Origin: Scilla litardierei
Taxonomy: Eukaryota; Streptophyta; Magnoliopsida; Asparagales; Asparagaceae
NCBI GenBank assembly: GCA_030789695.1
Contig: JAULAV010002288.1
Location: 124,001 to 188,000, forward strand
Length of the DNA: 64,000 bases
Reading direction: 5' to 3'
Shown: positions 21,667 through 31,849 of the stretch, piece after piece
Layout: every line of letters starts with the position of its first letter
Position numbering within the stretch: the stretch's first letter is position 1
Made by a program: the position numbers and the translations under genes
Notes under the pieces: generated by a model
Seen by the model: only the letters and a program-made list of their open reading frames with translations
What the model was told of the DNA's origin: nothing
The model's database searches: none

Positions 21667-23238
21667 ATGACCCAGCCCGCCTTCTTCCCAAATCACCGAC
21701 GCCTTACCCCTAAATCGCCGGCCTCCACCCGACATCTCGCCGATGCCTCCCTCAAACCCCCAGCCCCATCGTCGATCTTCCCTCTCCTTTCATCGATCGA
21801 CCCTCCGCCTCCCTCCATCTTCCCGATCGACGATTTCGACGGCTCCGCCCACATTCTCGCCCCTCTATTTCGACCCAGTTTTCTCTCGATTGGCTCCGTC
21901 TACCTCAGATCGGCCCTATTTCTCCCTCACCACCAATGGATCCGCACTCCCTCGACTTCGTTGCGACAGCCTCTCTGGCTTATTTCCGTTCTCCGACGGC
22001 TACACAGCACTTTTGCCTCATGGAGAATCTACCGTTCCATCCGGAATGCCATGTGGACTTCGACGATCACGGCTTCTCCCGGATCTTCGGCCCTCTTCGA
22101 TCCGCCGGCCTCGTCTCTCTCTGGTCGACTGCCAACCACACTCCTTACTTCCCTACTCTCGTCTGAGAATTCTATGCAAATTTGGATTCCTCCATGCAGG
22201 CTGGTATGCTTTCGATCACTACCATTGTCAATGGATTTTGCTTCCGGTTGACTGGCCCGATGCTGTCTCGGCTTCTGAATCTACCCCCCGACCCATGTCC
22301 AGCCTCTCCCTGAAAATCTCACTGACCCAGCCATTAAGCTTCTTTTGTCCACCGATTTTCGCCCAAACCGTTCCGCTGCCACCCTTCATCCCCCTGCCCG
22401 CATGATGGTTAAGATAATCCTAACCAACCTCGCTCCAAAGATTGGTTCCCTAAATTACGTCAGTACAAAGACCGCTCGTTGCTTATATGCATTGATGGGC
22501 GAGCTTCCAGTAGATTGGGGATCTGTTCTTTTGGAAACATTGGTCAAACCTGTCCGCTCTCACATTTTCTTGCCTTCGCTTATCACTCTGATCCTAGAGG
22601 CGTTTCAGGTTCCTTTTTCCAATTCAGTCCCGCTCCTTAACCCAATAGATTTCAACTCTGAGACACTTACACATATGCAGTTGGTTATTTCTGACACTTC
22701 TGATCCTGAGGAGGAAGACAATGCCGATGCCTCTGTCCATGACACATCTCCTATTCCATCCCGTCCTACTACCCGCTCCATGTCTCGCTCTCCTCGCACC
22801 CGTACCCGCTCTCCCCGACCCCGTACCACTCCTAGCACCCGTCCCACTCCCAGCACCCATACCACCGGCTCCTCTTCTCGCGCACGTGGTCGTGTTCCAG
22901 TTAGAAGGCGGTATTCCCATTCTGGTGCTTCCCCTAGCACTCATGTTACACCATCCTCCTCCCGTGGTGATGAATTGCTTGGTGAAGTCCGTGCTCTCCG
23001 CGATTCCATTACACGTGGTTTTTCTGATATTAGAAATGAAATGCATGATGGATTCCACTGCATTCAGTCTCATATGAGTTCCAGTGATCATACCATGCGC
23101 GAACATAACAAGATGATGGACTCGCTTTAGATCGTCGTAGCCACGATTGCTACTCATTTTGAGGATTTGCATTTCCGTGTCCATCGCCCGTCGTCCGAAA
23201 CACCGACCTCTCCTCCTGGGCCATCATCTCGGCCTTAG
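21667..23238 (+). pseudogene. E2 extra ORF: plant transposon-protein-like domain, basic linker, coiled coil; broken
   Basis: A coding region of roughly 520 codons follows pol. Candidate ATG at 21667 starts a proline/serine-rich N-terminus. The conserved domain runs in a second frame from about 21936 (ATG) through an EFYANL block just after a TGA at 22164 (CGA expected), then shifts near 22310 into the frame 22345-23130. That part has the PARMMVKIILTNL, KTARCLYAL and LPVDWGSVL blocks shared with E1. An acidic patch, an arginine/serine/proline-rich linker (about 22760-22950) and a coiled-coil tail follow. A TAG at 23128 precedes the likely true end at 23236. A PF20167-like identity is from memory. 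No membrane segment is seen; possibly nucleic-acid binding because of the basic linker. Confidence 0.75.
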
Positions 23239-24069
23239 ATCTTCCTTGCCCCTTTGGATATGTCTCAGATATCGGTCGCTGTTTTCATAGGTTTCGTGGT
23301 GTTGTCTCCGATGTTGGTTTCAGTGGCTTCAGATGGTTGTTGCTTGGTCGTATTTTGGTTATGCGTTCCGCTTCTGTATTGGTCTTGTTTTTTGATGTTT
23401 TTCTCTGCCACTTTTGGGTATGTACTCAATGTGGGTTGTAGTCGTATTTTCAGAACTTTGCTATGCTAGTCTGTAACCGATATGGGTTGTCGTTGTATTT
23501 TTCGAACTTTGATATGCTAGTCTGTACTCAATGTGGATTGTCGTTGTCTTTTCAATATTTTGACTATAATGTTCTGTAGAACTTTGGGTTTTTGTTATTC
23601 TGTTGTGTGGTGTTGTTCATAGGTTCAGACGTTGGATTGATATATGTCCTCTGGTTATCTTTTGATATTTGTTTCGGTGCTGTACTCTGTTCATATTTAT
23701 TATTATATCTGTATTCTCTATTTTGAATAATATTCTGTGCATTTTTTTTCTCTCATGACCTTCATTCATAATTGGTTCTGTATATGGCTCTTTTGCCTAG
23801 TTCACTTTGCACTATATTACTTTGTTCTATATTTTGGCCTATCTTCTGAAGGCAGGGCTTTTCTCCTTAAATTATGACACACATTGCTCTCCTACGATTG
23901 CATCAGAATTTTAAGGCTAATATCCTGCCTGATTGCTTACACTTCATCCAGTCATGCACTTTTTCTAACAGAAATTTTGATTTTTTTTCTTCCATTCCCT
24001 AGCGTTTCTAACTATATTACTGTACAAGATTTCTTCCCAGGCACACATTTTTTTTCCTCTAGGTTATAT
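23239..24069 (+). other. E2 non-coding tail
   Basis: T-rich sequence after the extra ORF, with a 51-bp tandem repeat (23421-23573). No coding frame is supported; a hydrophobic frame near 23254-23469 has no homology that I recognise and overlaps the repeat. Confidence 0.6.
23421..23573. repeat. 51-bp tandem repeat, about three copies
   Basis: Copies start at 23421, 23472 and 23523 with the shared theme TGTACTCAATGTGGGTTGT...CTATGCTAG and a few substitutions. Confidence 0.85.
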
Positions 24070-24086
24070 ATATACTAGTATATAAC

Positions 24087-24104
24087 CCGTGCCCGCGGGC
24101 ACGG
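24087..24104. repeat. 18-bp perfect GC palindrome
   Basis: CCGTGCCCGCGGGCACGG is its own reverse complement and lies next to the presumed left end of the acquired segment. It would form a strong hairpin. Confidence 0.9.
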
Positions 24105-24169
24105 TTCATTTAAGATTTTTCCCCGTGAAATCTTTGTTTCCCAAAAAATTATTTCCACAGCCAAAATTA

Positions 24170-24420
24170 TGCGGAACAACAAATTAGCGTAAAAATATTT
24201 AGTGGAACGGATGCCTTCGTAGTGGAACAACAAATTTGGCACGGGCGTTTTCGACGCAGAACAACAAATTCGGTGTAGAACAACAAATTAGGAACAGGTG
24301 CCTTTGAAGTGGAACAACAAATTAGCGTAAAAAATTTAGCGAGTGCTGGGTGCCTTCGGCACGAGCAACTTCGGTGCGGGCGCCAAATTTGTTGTTATAC
24401 GTCGAATTTGTTGTTCTGCA
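24170..24420. repeat. Interspersed GAACAACAAATT repeats
   Basis: GAACAACAAATT recurs four times or more (about 24173, 24224, 24262, 24282 and 24313), separated by phrases with GGCACGGGCG or GGTGCCTT, and appears inverted (AATTTGTTGTT) near 24387 and 24407. A subterminal repeat cluster of this type is common near DNA transposon ends. Confidence 0.7.
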
Positions 24421-25216
24421 CCAAATGCATTAATTGCATGCACTCTGCTATCCCCAGAAACTTTCATTACCCAAAAATTTTCATATTCCCAGAAAGTTTC
24501 ATTTTCCCAAAATTGATTTTCCCTCCAAAACTGCAGATAGTAAGTGGTGTGTATAGTGTTGGAGTTGTTAAATTGTCTAGAAACTTGGAATTAAAGTGGT
24601 AATAATCTGATGAACTAAATGTTCAACTTGTTTGTGTCATCCATGTCATCTCCAACTCAATTAAACCATTAAAACCATTCAAAAATCTTACTTTTCCAAG
24701 AAAAATTCTGGAAATGCAAGATAGCTCAGCTACCACATGAGCATCATGACAATGAAAGATTCCTAGAAATTCTCTTAGATGGACCAAATTAAATATTATA
24801 ATATTTACGGAATCTAATGCATGAGAATCATATTTATGTGAATATGATTATAAATGATAATATTGCGTTCTACGTACCAAAACATCCTTGGTTCTCACCC
24901 TTTAATACATGAACACTCATATTAGCAATCTAACTCAATCACATAAATAGTTCAAGAAACCCTTTTAGATTCAATCATCTAAACAACAAACTCGATCAGC
25001 CACCAGTTACAATTTACAATGAGTGATAAACATTTGGAATCATTAACACACAGTTACATTTATCCATCCATCCATATTTTACATCAGCAGCAACAGAAAG
25101 TACTGATACGGTCAGCTTATCTACATAGCATTTATGCACAAAACACCTTCGCTAGATCACAAAGGTATGAAATCAAAGCTAACTTCGAAACGCAAGATCA
25201 TGCACTTCTGTTTGAA
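24421..25216. other. Non-coding part of the acquired segment
   Basis: AT-rich; no frame, splice-bounded exon or repeat could be recognised. In minus-strand sense it lies downstream of the rhamnogalacturonate lyase stop and may include its 3' flank. Confidence 0.4.
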
Positions 25217-25663
25217 TCAGTCAGATGTCCCTTCTAAGCGAATGTAGTCATACATAACCGCTTGCCAATGGCTTGTACTTCTTGCTTGCGTTAGAAAGAT
25301 AACATTCTCTCCTTCGAGGAGCCATACACTTTGCACATCTATGTTGTACAGCCATTACAGGCCATGGATTCCATGTCTTGCAACCATATTGTCCGTACCA
25401 ATTAGCCCCGTTGAAAAGTGAGGATGGTTCACATTCAAGTCAATGAAACGAACCTATATGAAGAGAAGTATACCTTACTAATTTGAATTGAGATTTAGAG
25501 TTCTGGAAAAATGGAAGGACACAAAGAAATTAATACTTGCAAATATGAAAGCGTAGCTGATGCAAGTGCCATTCGTAGTTTGTACTTTCCAGTTTGGTTA
25601 ACTGAGTCGGGCTGGAATTTAATCTGCCAAGTCGTTGGTAGATATGTGTTCTCATCACTCTTC
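25217..25663 (-). pseudogene. Rhamnogalacturonate lyase 3' exons (fragment)
   Basis: Two exons with plant splice borders: 25537-25663 (acceptor CTGCAG, donor GTATTA) and 25217-25453 (acceptor ATATAG). Translated, they give TTWQIKF, KLRMALASATL, then HPHFSTGLIG, DNMVARHGIHG, NTIFL-like and MYDYIRLEG blocks, the characteristic C-terminus of polysaccharide lyase family 4 enzymes that cleave the pectin rhamnogalacturonan I backbone in cell walls. The expected stop is present at 25217-25219, but a TAA interrupts the last exon after the HGIHGL block where tyrosine is usual. The N-terminal catalytic part is absent. It is a captured or relic gene fragment. Confidence 0.82.
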
Positions 25664-26449
25664 CTGCAGCAAAATGATAATTTAACTTGATTATAAATCC
25701 TATCAAAATTTATAATGGCATACACATAACATGAATTTGAATCCAATTTCACTTGAGTATAACCATCAAAGTGATTACAATGGCATTTTCTACAAATCAT
25801 GGAAGCATACATGGCTTTTGCATATATGGAAGAGTATACAATGTCATTTTCTACAATTCTATGCATATGGCAGGATAACTTGATCACAAAATTAAAATGA
25901 AATTTTTTCTATATTTAAATGTCATTGTGCATATGACATGATTCAAATCCCATTGCAAATTCCTGACATATCCTGCCATATATGCAAAAATGGAATTGTA
26001 TAAACAATCTTATTAACAATTCTGTGCCATATCATTGAATTTATACAATTCTTATTAACAATATCATGTGCCATACCCTGCCATATCTTATTAACTTGAT
26101 CACAAAAATATTGATCACATGATTGTTTCATATCAGCATTGTTTGATATGTCAGGATAACTTGATATGGCAGGATAATAAAAATTGTTTGATATAAGAAT
26201 TGTTATGGCAGGATATAAGAATTGATATAAATATTCTTATATGGCAGGAAGTGTTTAGGCACAATTGTTATTGCAGGAATTGTTATGGCAGGATATGCAA
26301 GTTAACTTGATCCACGACATCAAAAATGTTTAGGCACAATTTTTTAGCAAAAATAAACTTTTCTTTTTGTGAATGACCTGGATCTAAATGAACTGAAAAT
26401 TTGTTTATTTTTACTTCTTGCATCAAACTGCATGATTCAAAAACATCAT
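25664..26449. other. Non-coding sequence with ATGGCAGGAT/TGCCATAT short repeats
   Basis: Many copies of TGCCATATC and its complement GATATGGCAGGAT lie between about 25965 and 26300, in both orientations, so the strand can fold extensively. A 65-codon minus frame at 26283-26480 looks somewhat protein-like but has no match I recognise and overlaps the satellite start. Confidence 0.5.
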
Positions 26450-27420
26450 GATAATTCCCAGATTTAGTATCAATATGCAATTACATGGTCATTACACCCA
26501 TGTCCCCGTGGTGCCTCCATATGCACAGATAAGAATACTCGAAGAGAAATACATAGCTACAACAGGAACATTATTCAATTATTCCTATCATGCATTCGAC
26601 AAATTAATTCTGCATGCATATTTCCTAATATGACAGTGCAATTTAGCTCTAGACCTTGAAATTTCCTAATATGACATTGAAATTCATGCATATTTCCTAA
26701 TATTTCCTAATATGACATTAATTCTTCATCCAATTTCATGGTCATTCCACCCATGTCCCAGCGGTGCCTCTATATGCACAGATAAGAATACTTGAAGAGA
26801 AATACATATCTACATAAGGAATATTATTCAACCATTCCTATCATTCATTCACCAAATTAATTCTGCATGCATATTTCCTAATATGACATTGAAATTTATG
26901 TTTAGACCTTGAAATTTCTTAATATGACATTGAAGTTCATGCATATTTCCTAATATTTCCTAATATGACGTTAATTCTTCATCCAATTACAAGGTCATTC
27001 TGTCCATGTCCCCGCGGTGCCTCTATATGCATAGATAAGAATACTCGAAGAGAAATACATAGCTACATAAGGAACATTATTCAATCATTCCAATCATTCA
27101 TTCGACAAATTAATTCTTGATTCATATTTCCTAATATGACATTGAAATTTAGCTTTAGACCTTGAAATTTCTTAATATAACATTGAAATTCATGCATATG
27201 TCCTAATATTTCCTAATATGACATTAATTCTTCATCCAATTACATGGTCATTCCACACATGTCCCCGCAGTGCCTCTATATACACAGATAAGAATACTCG
27301 AAGAGAAATAAATGGCTACATAAGGAACATTATTCAATCACTCATATCATTCATTCGACAAATGATTTCTCCATGCATATTTCCTAGTGAATTTGTGAAA
27401 CCTGTCAGATTCTATATCAA
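26450..27420. repeat. 253-bp tandem repeat, about 3.8 copies
   Basis: The anchor TGGTCATT(C/A)CACCCATGTCCC starts at 26486, 26739, 26992 (variant) and 27245, exactly 253 bp apart. Each copy contains ATATGCACAGATAAGAATACT and repeated ATTTCCTAATATGACATT phrases. No copy is coding. It looks like a small satellite inside the acquired segment. Confidence 0.93.
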
Positions 27421-27624
27421 GTTCTCAATGTGAAACCCAGTGTAGTTACTATATGTATAAAAAAACTTGAAGCTAATGAACTTGAACACCTAAAAAACTG
27501 GAAGCTATAAATATCACCAATAGTAGCACTCAAGGACTGCCAAATTGTCCTGCCATATATAACTCAAAAAGTAAACCAAAACTTGAAGCTATAATCAAAA
27601 CACCAAGTGTCCTGCCATATATAA

Positions 27625-27790
27625 TTTTTTTCTTAAATTTTTTGGTGATGTCAATGCCAAATACCCACGATTTTGCATAAAACCCTTTTCTTGCTAAGAA
27701 GCTAAATTTTTTTCTTAAATTTTTTGGTGATGTCAATGCCAAATACCCACGATTTTGCATAAAACCCTTTTCTTGCTAAGAAGCTAAATT
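27625..27790. repeat. 82-bp tandem duplication
   Basis: Two nearly identical copies, with TCTTAAATTTTTTGGTGATG at 27631 and 27713. They share a CCACGATTTTGCATAAAACCC core. Confidence 0.92.
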
Positions 27791-28285
27791 TTTTTCTGTT
27801 AATTTGGCAGTCCACATGTAAAGTTTGGTTAAATGCAGCAAGTCCCTAATTAAATATGTCCTTCTATAATCAAAACCAAAGTGTCCTGCCAAAAAGGGAT
27901 ATGGCAGAATCATCATGACACCAAAAACATGATATAATTTGTTTGGTGATTCTGCAAACTTCGTTTTGATTAGAGAGTTTGGTTTTACAAAAACTTTGGT
28001 TTGCAGAACTTGTATACCTTTTTGATGTCACCAAAACATATATATCCCTTTTTAGCATCACCAGAACATATATAATTTTAAACAAACAACAATAAGTAAA
28101 TCATTAAAATTGTTATTTAGTTTTCCTAAAAAAATTTGGTCTGCTCAAAATTTAAGTCCTACCAAAGAATTAGTTTTCCCTAAAAAAATTAGTCTGCTCA
28201 TAATTGAAGTCCCAAAAAAGAATCAAAACAACAAAAATAATCAAAAGCAAAAGATGTGTACTTCTCATTTTGCTTCATCAAATAC
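27791..28285. other. Non-coding spacer in the acquired segment
   Basis: AT-rich. A few short phrases recur (cctgccatatataa, caccaaaacatatata), but no gene or element border is evident. Confidence 0.4.
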
Positions 28286-28590
28286 CTTGAAAAGATGAGC
28301 TCTTGAGCAGCCTCTCAATGAACTTTATGTCCATGGTCAGGAAACCCATCTGTCCTGGTCCGTAAACCTATGCAAAAATATCACTCAATTGTATTTTCAA
28401 CATTCATCAAAATCGTACAAATGTGAGGTTTTCGAAGCAAACAACAAATGTGAAACTAATTATCCAACCCAAAGATGCATTTTTAACAGCTTCTGGTCTA
28501 TTACCAGGATAATCAGCTCCAATCAGCTCATATGTCCTTTGATCCATTGAAAGCATATATGATCCAAATCCCCCGGTCATAAATACATCA
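28286..28590 (-). pseudogene. Unidentified host gene fragment, two exons
   Basis: A frame rich in conserved-looking residues at about 28488-28590 (MTGGFGSYMLSMDQRTYELI and then a NRPEA end) stops at a GT donor. A second exon at 28286-28367 follows a TAG acceptor, reads VYGPGQMGFLTMDIKFI in phase and ends at a GT donor. In-phase joining across a GT-AG intron of 120 bp supports a real gene fragment. I do not recognise the protein. It is on the same strand as the lyase exons but lies upstream and does not resemble that family. Confidence 0.55.
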
Positions 28591-28839
28591 TAATGTAATT
28601 CAGTATAAGAAGAAAACATCAATAAGTTTTTCAAGACAAAAGAAAATAATTCAAAAATAAAAGTATCCATTGTGCAAAATCCAGAGAAGTTAGACGGTCA
28701 ATATTGCTCTTTCATATTGGAAAAAACAAAAAAAGGCAGCTAAAGCTTAATGTTGATTGTCCATCTAAAGGTAAACCTTGACTGGATGTTGAAGGTTTTG
28801 TTTTGAGAACCAGCGGGAGATAATGTTCTGAGTGCTACC

Positions 28840-29480
28840 AACATTTTAGTACCTGAAACTTTTTATATGAGAATGCCATAGTATTGTCTTCAAACTTTTT
28901 AGTACCTGAAACTTTTTAGTACCTGAAACATTTTTATATGAGAATGCCATAGTACCTGAAACTTTTTATTACCTGAAACATTTTAGTATTGCCTACATGA
29001 ACAAACTATTTATCCCAGTCTTCTCATGATTTTGCTAAGGGTACCTGAAACATTTTAGTATTGCCAGTATATCCCAGTCTTCTTCTATCCATGAACAAAC
29101 AAATTATTTTAGTACCTACATGAACCAACAAAAATTATTTATTGCCAGTAAATAGTATTGCCAGCAAAAAGTCTTGCCTACATGAACAAATTATTTATTG
29201 CCAGTCTTCTATGTATTGCCAGTAAATAGTACATGAAACTATTTATCCCAGTATATCCCAGTCTTCTTCTATCCATGAACCAACAAAAATCCATGAACCA
29301 ACAAATCCATGATGAACCAACAAAAATCCATGAAGTAACAAATCCATGAACCAACAAATCCTAAGCAAATCCTTAGCAAATCCTTATCAAACTGGGATAT
29401 TCTTGTTAATGACTTTTGTTGGTTCATGGAGTTAATGGGATTTAATGCCTGCAAAAAGTCAGCTCATGAACCAACAAAAT
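28840..29480. repeat. Short-phrase repeat tract
   Basis: Irregular repeats of AGTACCTGAAACTTTTT, TATTGCCAGTAAATAG, TATCCCAGTCTTCTTCTATCC and CATGAACCAACAAATC fill this tract. The pattern suggests replication slippage of several short units; it does not code. Confidence 0.85.
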
Positions 29481-31315
29481 GCCTGCATTTGAAGATGAGC
29501 TAAATCATGATTAGTAATGATTTGCTAAGGATTTAATCCCAGCAAAATGCCTTGCCTGCAAGAATATAACAAAAATATTTGCAAGAATATCACAGTTTGA
29601 ACCAACAAAATGTATAGTTAATTGCAAATATACAGGTAATTGCAAATGTACAGGTAATTGCAAAAGGAAGCATCGCATTGTAAATAACAATACCGGATTA
29701 ACAAAAAAATTATGGGATGTAAAGAGCAAATAATCTAAAATTATCAACACCTAATTCCTCACTCGATCAAGGCACAGATCCACAATCTTCTTCCCCACTG
29801 CCAAAAATTCCAAAATCAGCAACACCAAATTCACACCAATTTCTGAAATCAGCAGCAACAAATTCAATGTTTTTTAACTTACTATTTATAAGCAATCAAA
29901 CAACATGATCCATTTTTCTAGGCATTTCCTCAAATACGTCTTGTGCTTGTTTTTCTCATCAAAATTTCTCTAACGTAATGATTGTTTGTTTACTCAAAAT
30001 TCCAAAAACTTTCCTCAAACTTTCCTTAAAGTTTTTTTGGTCTGGGACATATGAATCTTGGAATTCAAACTTAATTCTTGGATTTCAAATCCAGTACAAC
30101 ATGAGCTCTCAATTTATTATGATAATATCCAAGACTAAAAAGAAAATGTGTTCAGTTAGGGAAGGGACTGCATGCCTCGAAATATGTTTATCTTGAAACA
30201 TCTCAGGGTTTAGGAAAATCATGAGAACATATGCATATATCAACTATATCAAATAAATAGCTAATTATGGAAGAAGCTGTTCCCTATGATTGCTATATAC
30301 TGAAAGAAGCAATCTATAGATTGTAATCCTAAGTATATACTAACAGGTTGCTATATGCAGATATCTTCTTTTGTGTAATCCTATGATTGATTGCTTCACC
30401 TTCACGATTGATTGCTTCACCTTTGAAAATATATTGCCTTGGGAGTACTTGGTGGAAACCTCAGCTTTAGGAGCTTCACCTGCATCTTTTGCCTACTCAA
30501 CCAGAGTTTTCTCTAATTTGACCCAAAAGAAGCATCAAAGAGTGTACATGAACAAAAGAAGCATCAAGTGAATTAGCAAAATAAGAGAAATGGTTGACCT
30601 GAGGTTTCCCTAAATTGATTAGAGAATTTTTACAAATAGTTGGTGTGCAGAAATCCTGGAGATAGAATCCAAATTTCTTGCTGCAAAAACATCAAAAACA
30701 TCAAAGAATCAGTCGAGCTGAGAAAAATTAATGGGGGGGAGGAATCAAATTTCCTTCGGCTAACAAATTTCAACAACACCATTTGTGTAGCTTCCATTGC
30801 TCTTCTTGAGTAGCTTCTACACTATTAATATTGATGAAGGAGAGGAGGAGGCAGCCGTTGTGGTGCTCGGCGTGGAGATAATTCTGTGAAGGCACGGGGA
30901 TGGCGTGCAAGGCTCTCGATTTTTGGCTCTTGCCATGGTTCTTGCCGTGGTCACGTCGGAGGAGGAGGAGAAGTATTGTTGCCATGGTTTTTGATTTGAG
31001 GCCCTTGCCTTGAGTTGAGGAGAAGTGCATGTGTTTTGCAGCAGTGTGTCCCCCAAAATTTTCATTTCAAAATCAAATTTCAAATTTCAAAATTTCCCCC
31101 CAACATACAAACCTTACCCAATATCTCATATCAATTTCTCATATGCAATTTCTCAAATACAAAATCTTATCCAATAACCCATGATACAAAATCTTTTACA
31201 AACATATCCAAATTCCCTTATCCATTTTCTCTTATCCATTTTCTCATAACCAATTTCTCTTATACAAAAACTCTTATCCAAAAACCCATGATAACATCCC
31301 TATTTTATAATATAG
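29481..31315. other. Distal part of the acquired segment
   Basis: No supported gene. A minus frame near 30770-31030 has a leucine-rich start and may be a 5' exon relic, but no splice-bounded continuation was found. A repeated TTTCTCATA/CTTATCC phrase occurs at 31120-31280, next to the presumed right end. Confidence 0.4.
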
Positions 31316-31727
31316 ATATTTTTTGGTCCCAACCTAACTTTGTCAACACTGGGCATTTCGCACTGGTCACACCATACGGGCCTATTGTTACCTCTTTCAG
31401 AATTTTTTAAACTACAATATGCTTCCTCTATTCCTTTATTTTTTTTCCTATACTACTACCGTCAGTGGATATCTATATATTGCCCTTCCAATTTTTGTCC
31501 TGACTTAGTATTTATTTTGAAGTGGCCTGCGCACTCATTCTTTTTAACTGGCCTACTCATTATTTCGGCCTATACATTTTTTTGCCCTACCCTTCTTTTT
31601 TCCAGCATGAACACACTTTGTTCATTATTTTTTAGAAAGGCCTCTTTTGACCACAAGTTTTATATCTCTACTATTTTCTCACTTACTTTTCCCTGATCAT
31701 TTATTTGCCTCTTTTTGAGGATTCCAA
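31316..31727 (+). other. E2 tail after the acquired segment
   Basis: T-rich sequence resuming the E2 tail before the polypurine region. No frame supported. Confidence 0.45.
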
Positions 31728-31849
31728 AGGGGGAGAATATATTTTATCTACTCAGGGGGAGTATCCACATATTCAGGGGGAGTATATCTGATATGTTCAA
31801 TTTTAAAGATATATATTTACATATTTGTCATCATCAAAAAGGGGGAGAA
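31728..31849 (+). other. E2 polypurine tract with three upstream copies
   Basis: AAAAAGGGGGAGAA directly precedes the 3' LTR. AGGGGGAG also occurs near 31729, 31756 and 31780. The last copy is the likely plus-strand primer; the others are similar and may act as extra primers. Confidence 0.9.

Larger units (their letters stand above)
24070..31315. mobile_element. Secondary insertion in the E2 tail carrying host gene fragments
   Basis: The left end tactagtatataaCCCGTGCCCGCGGGCACGG has a GC palindrome of a kind seen at ends of plant DNA transposons and Helitrons. The right end near 31300-31315 is taatatagatat-like. Between them lie rhamnogalacturonate lyase exons, a second pair of exons, a 253-bp satellite-like array and many short repeats, none retroviral. 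The E1 tail at the equivalent place is only about 400 bp, so the segment looks acquired. Canonical Helitron TC and CTRR ends and a target duplication were not found, so class and exact borders are open. Confidence 0.5.

Noticed and set aside
22605..23184. Two long antisense frames
   Set aside because: They are shadows of the arginine/serine-rich linker of the E2 extra ORF on the other strand.
21667..23238. Extra ORF as a retroviral envelope gene
   Set aside because: No signal peptide, cleavage site or membrane anchor is visible; composition is charged and coiled-coil.
23254..23469. Hydrophobic frame that could suggest an env-like membrane protein
   Set aside because: It begins after the extra ORF end, overlaps a 51-bp tandem repeat, and has no counterpart in E1.
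30770..31083. Minus-strand frames of 86 and 88 codons with a signal-like leucine run
   Set aside because: No splice-bounded continuation and no homology recognised; kept only as a remark.
24070..31315. Firm Helitron call
   Set aside because: Neither a 5' TC start nor a 3' hairpin plus CTRR end could be placed, and no insertion between A and T was demonstrated.
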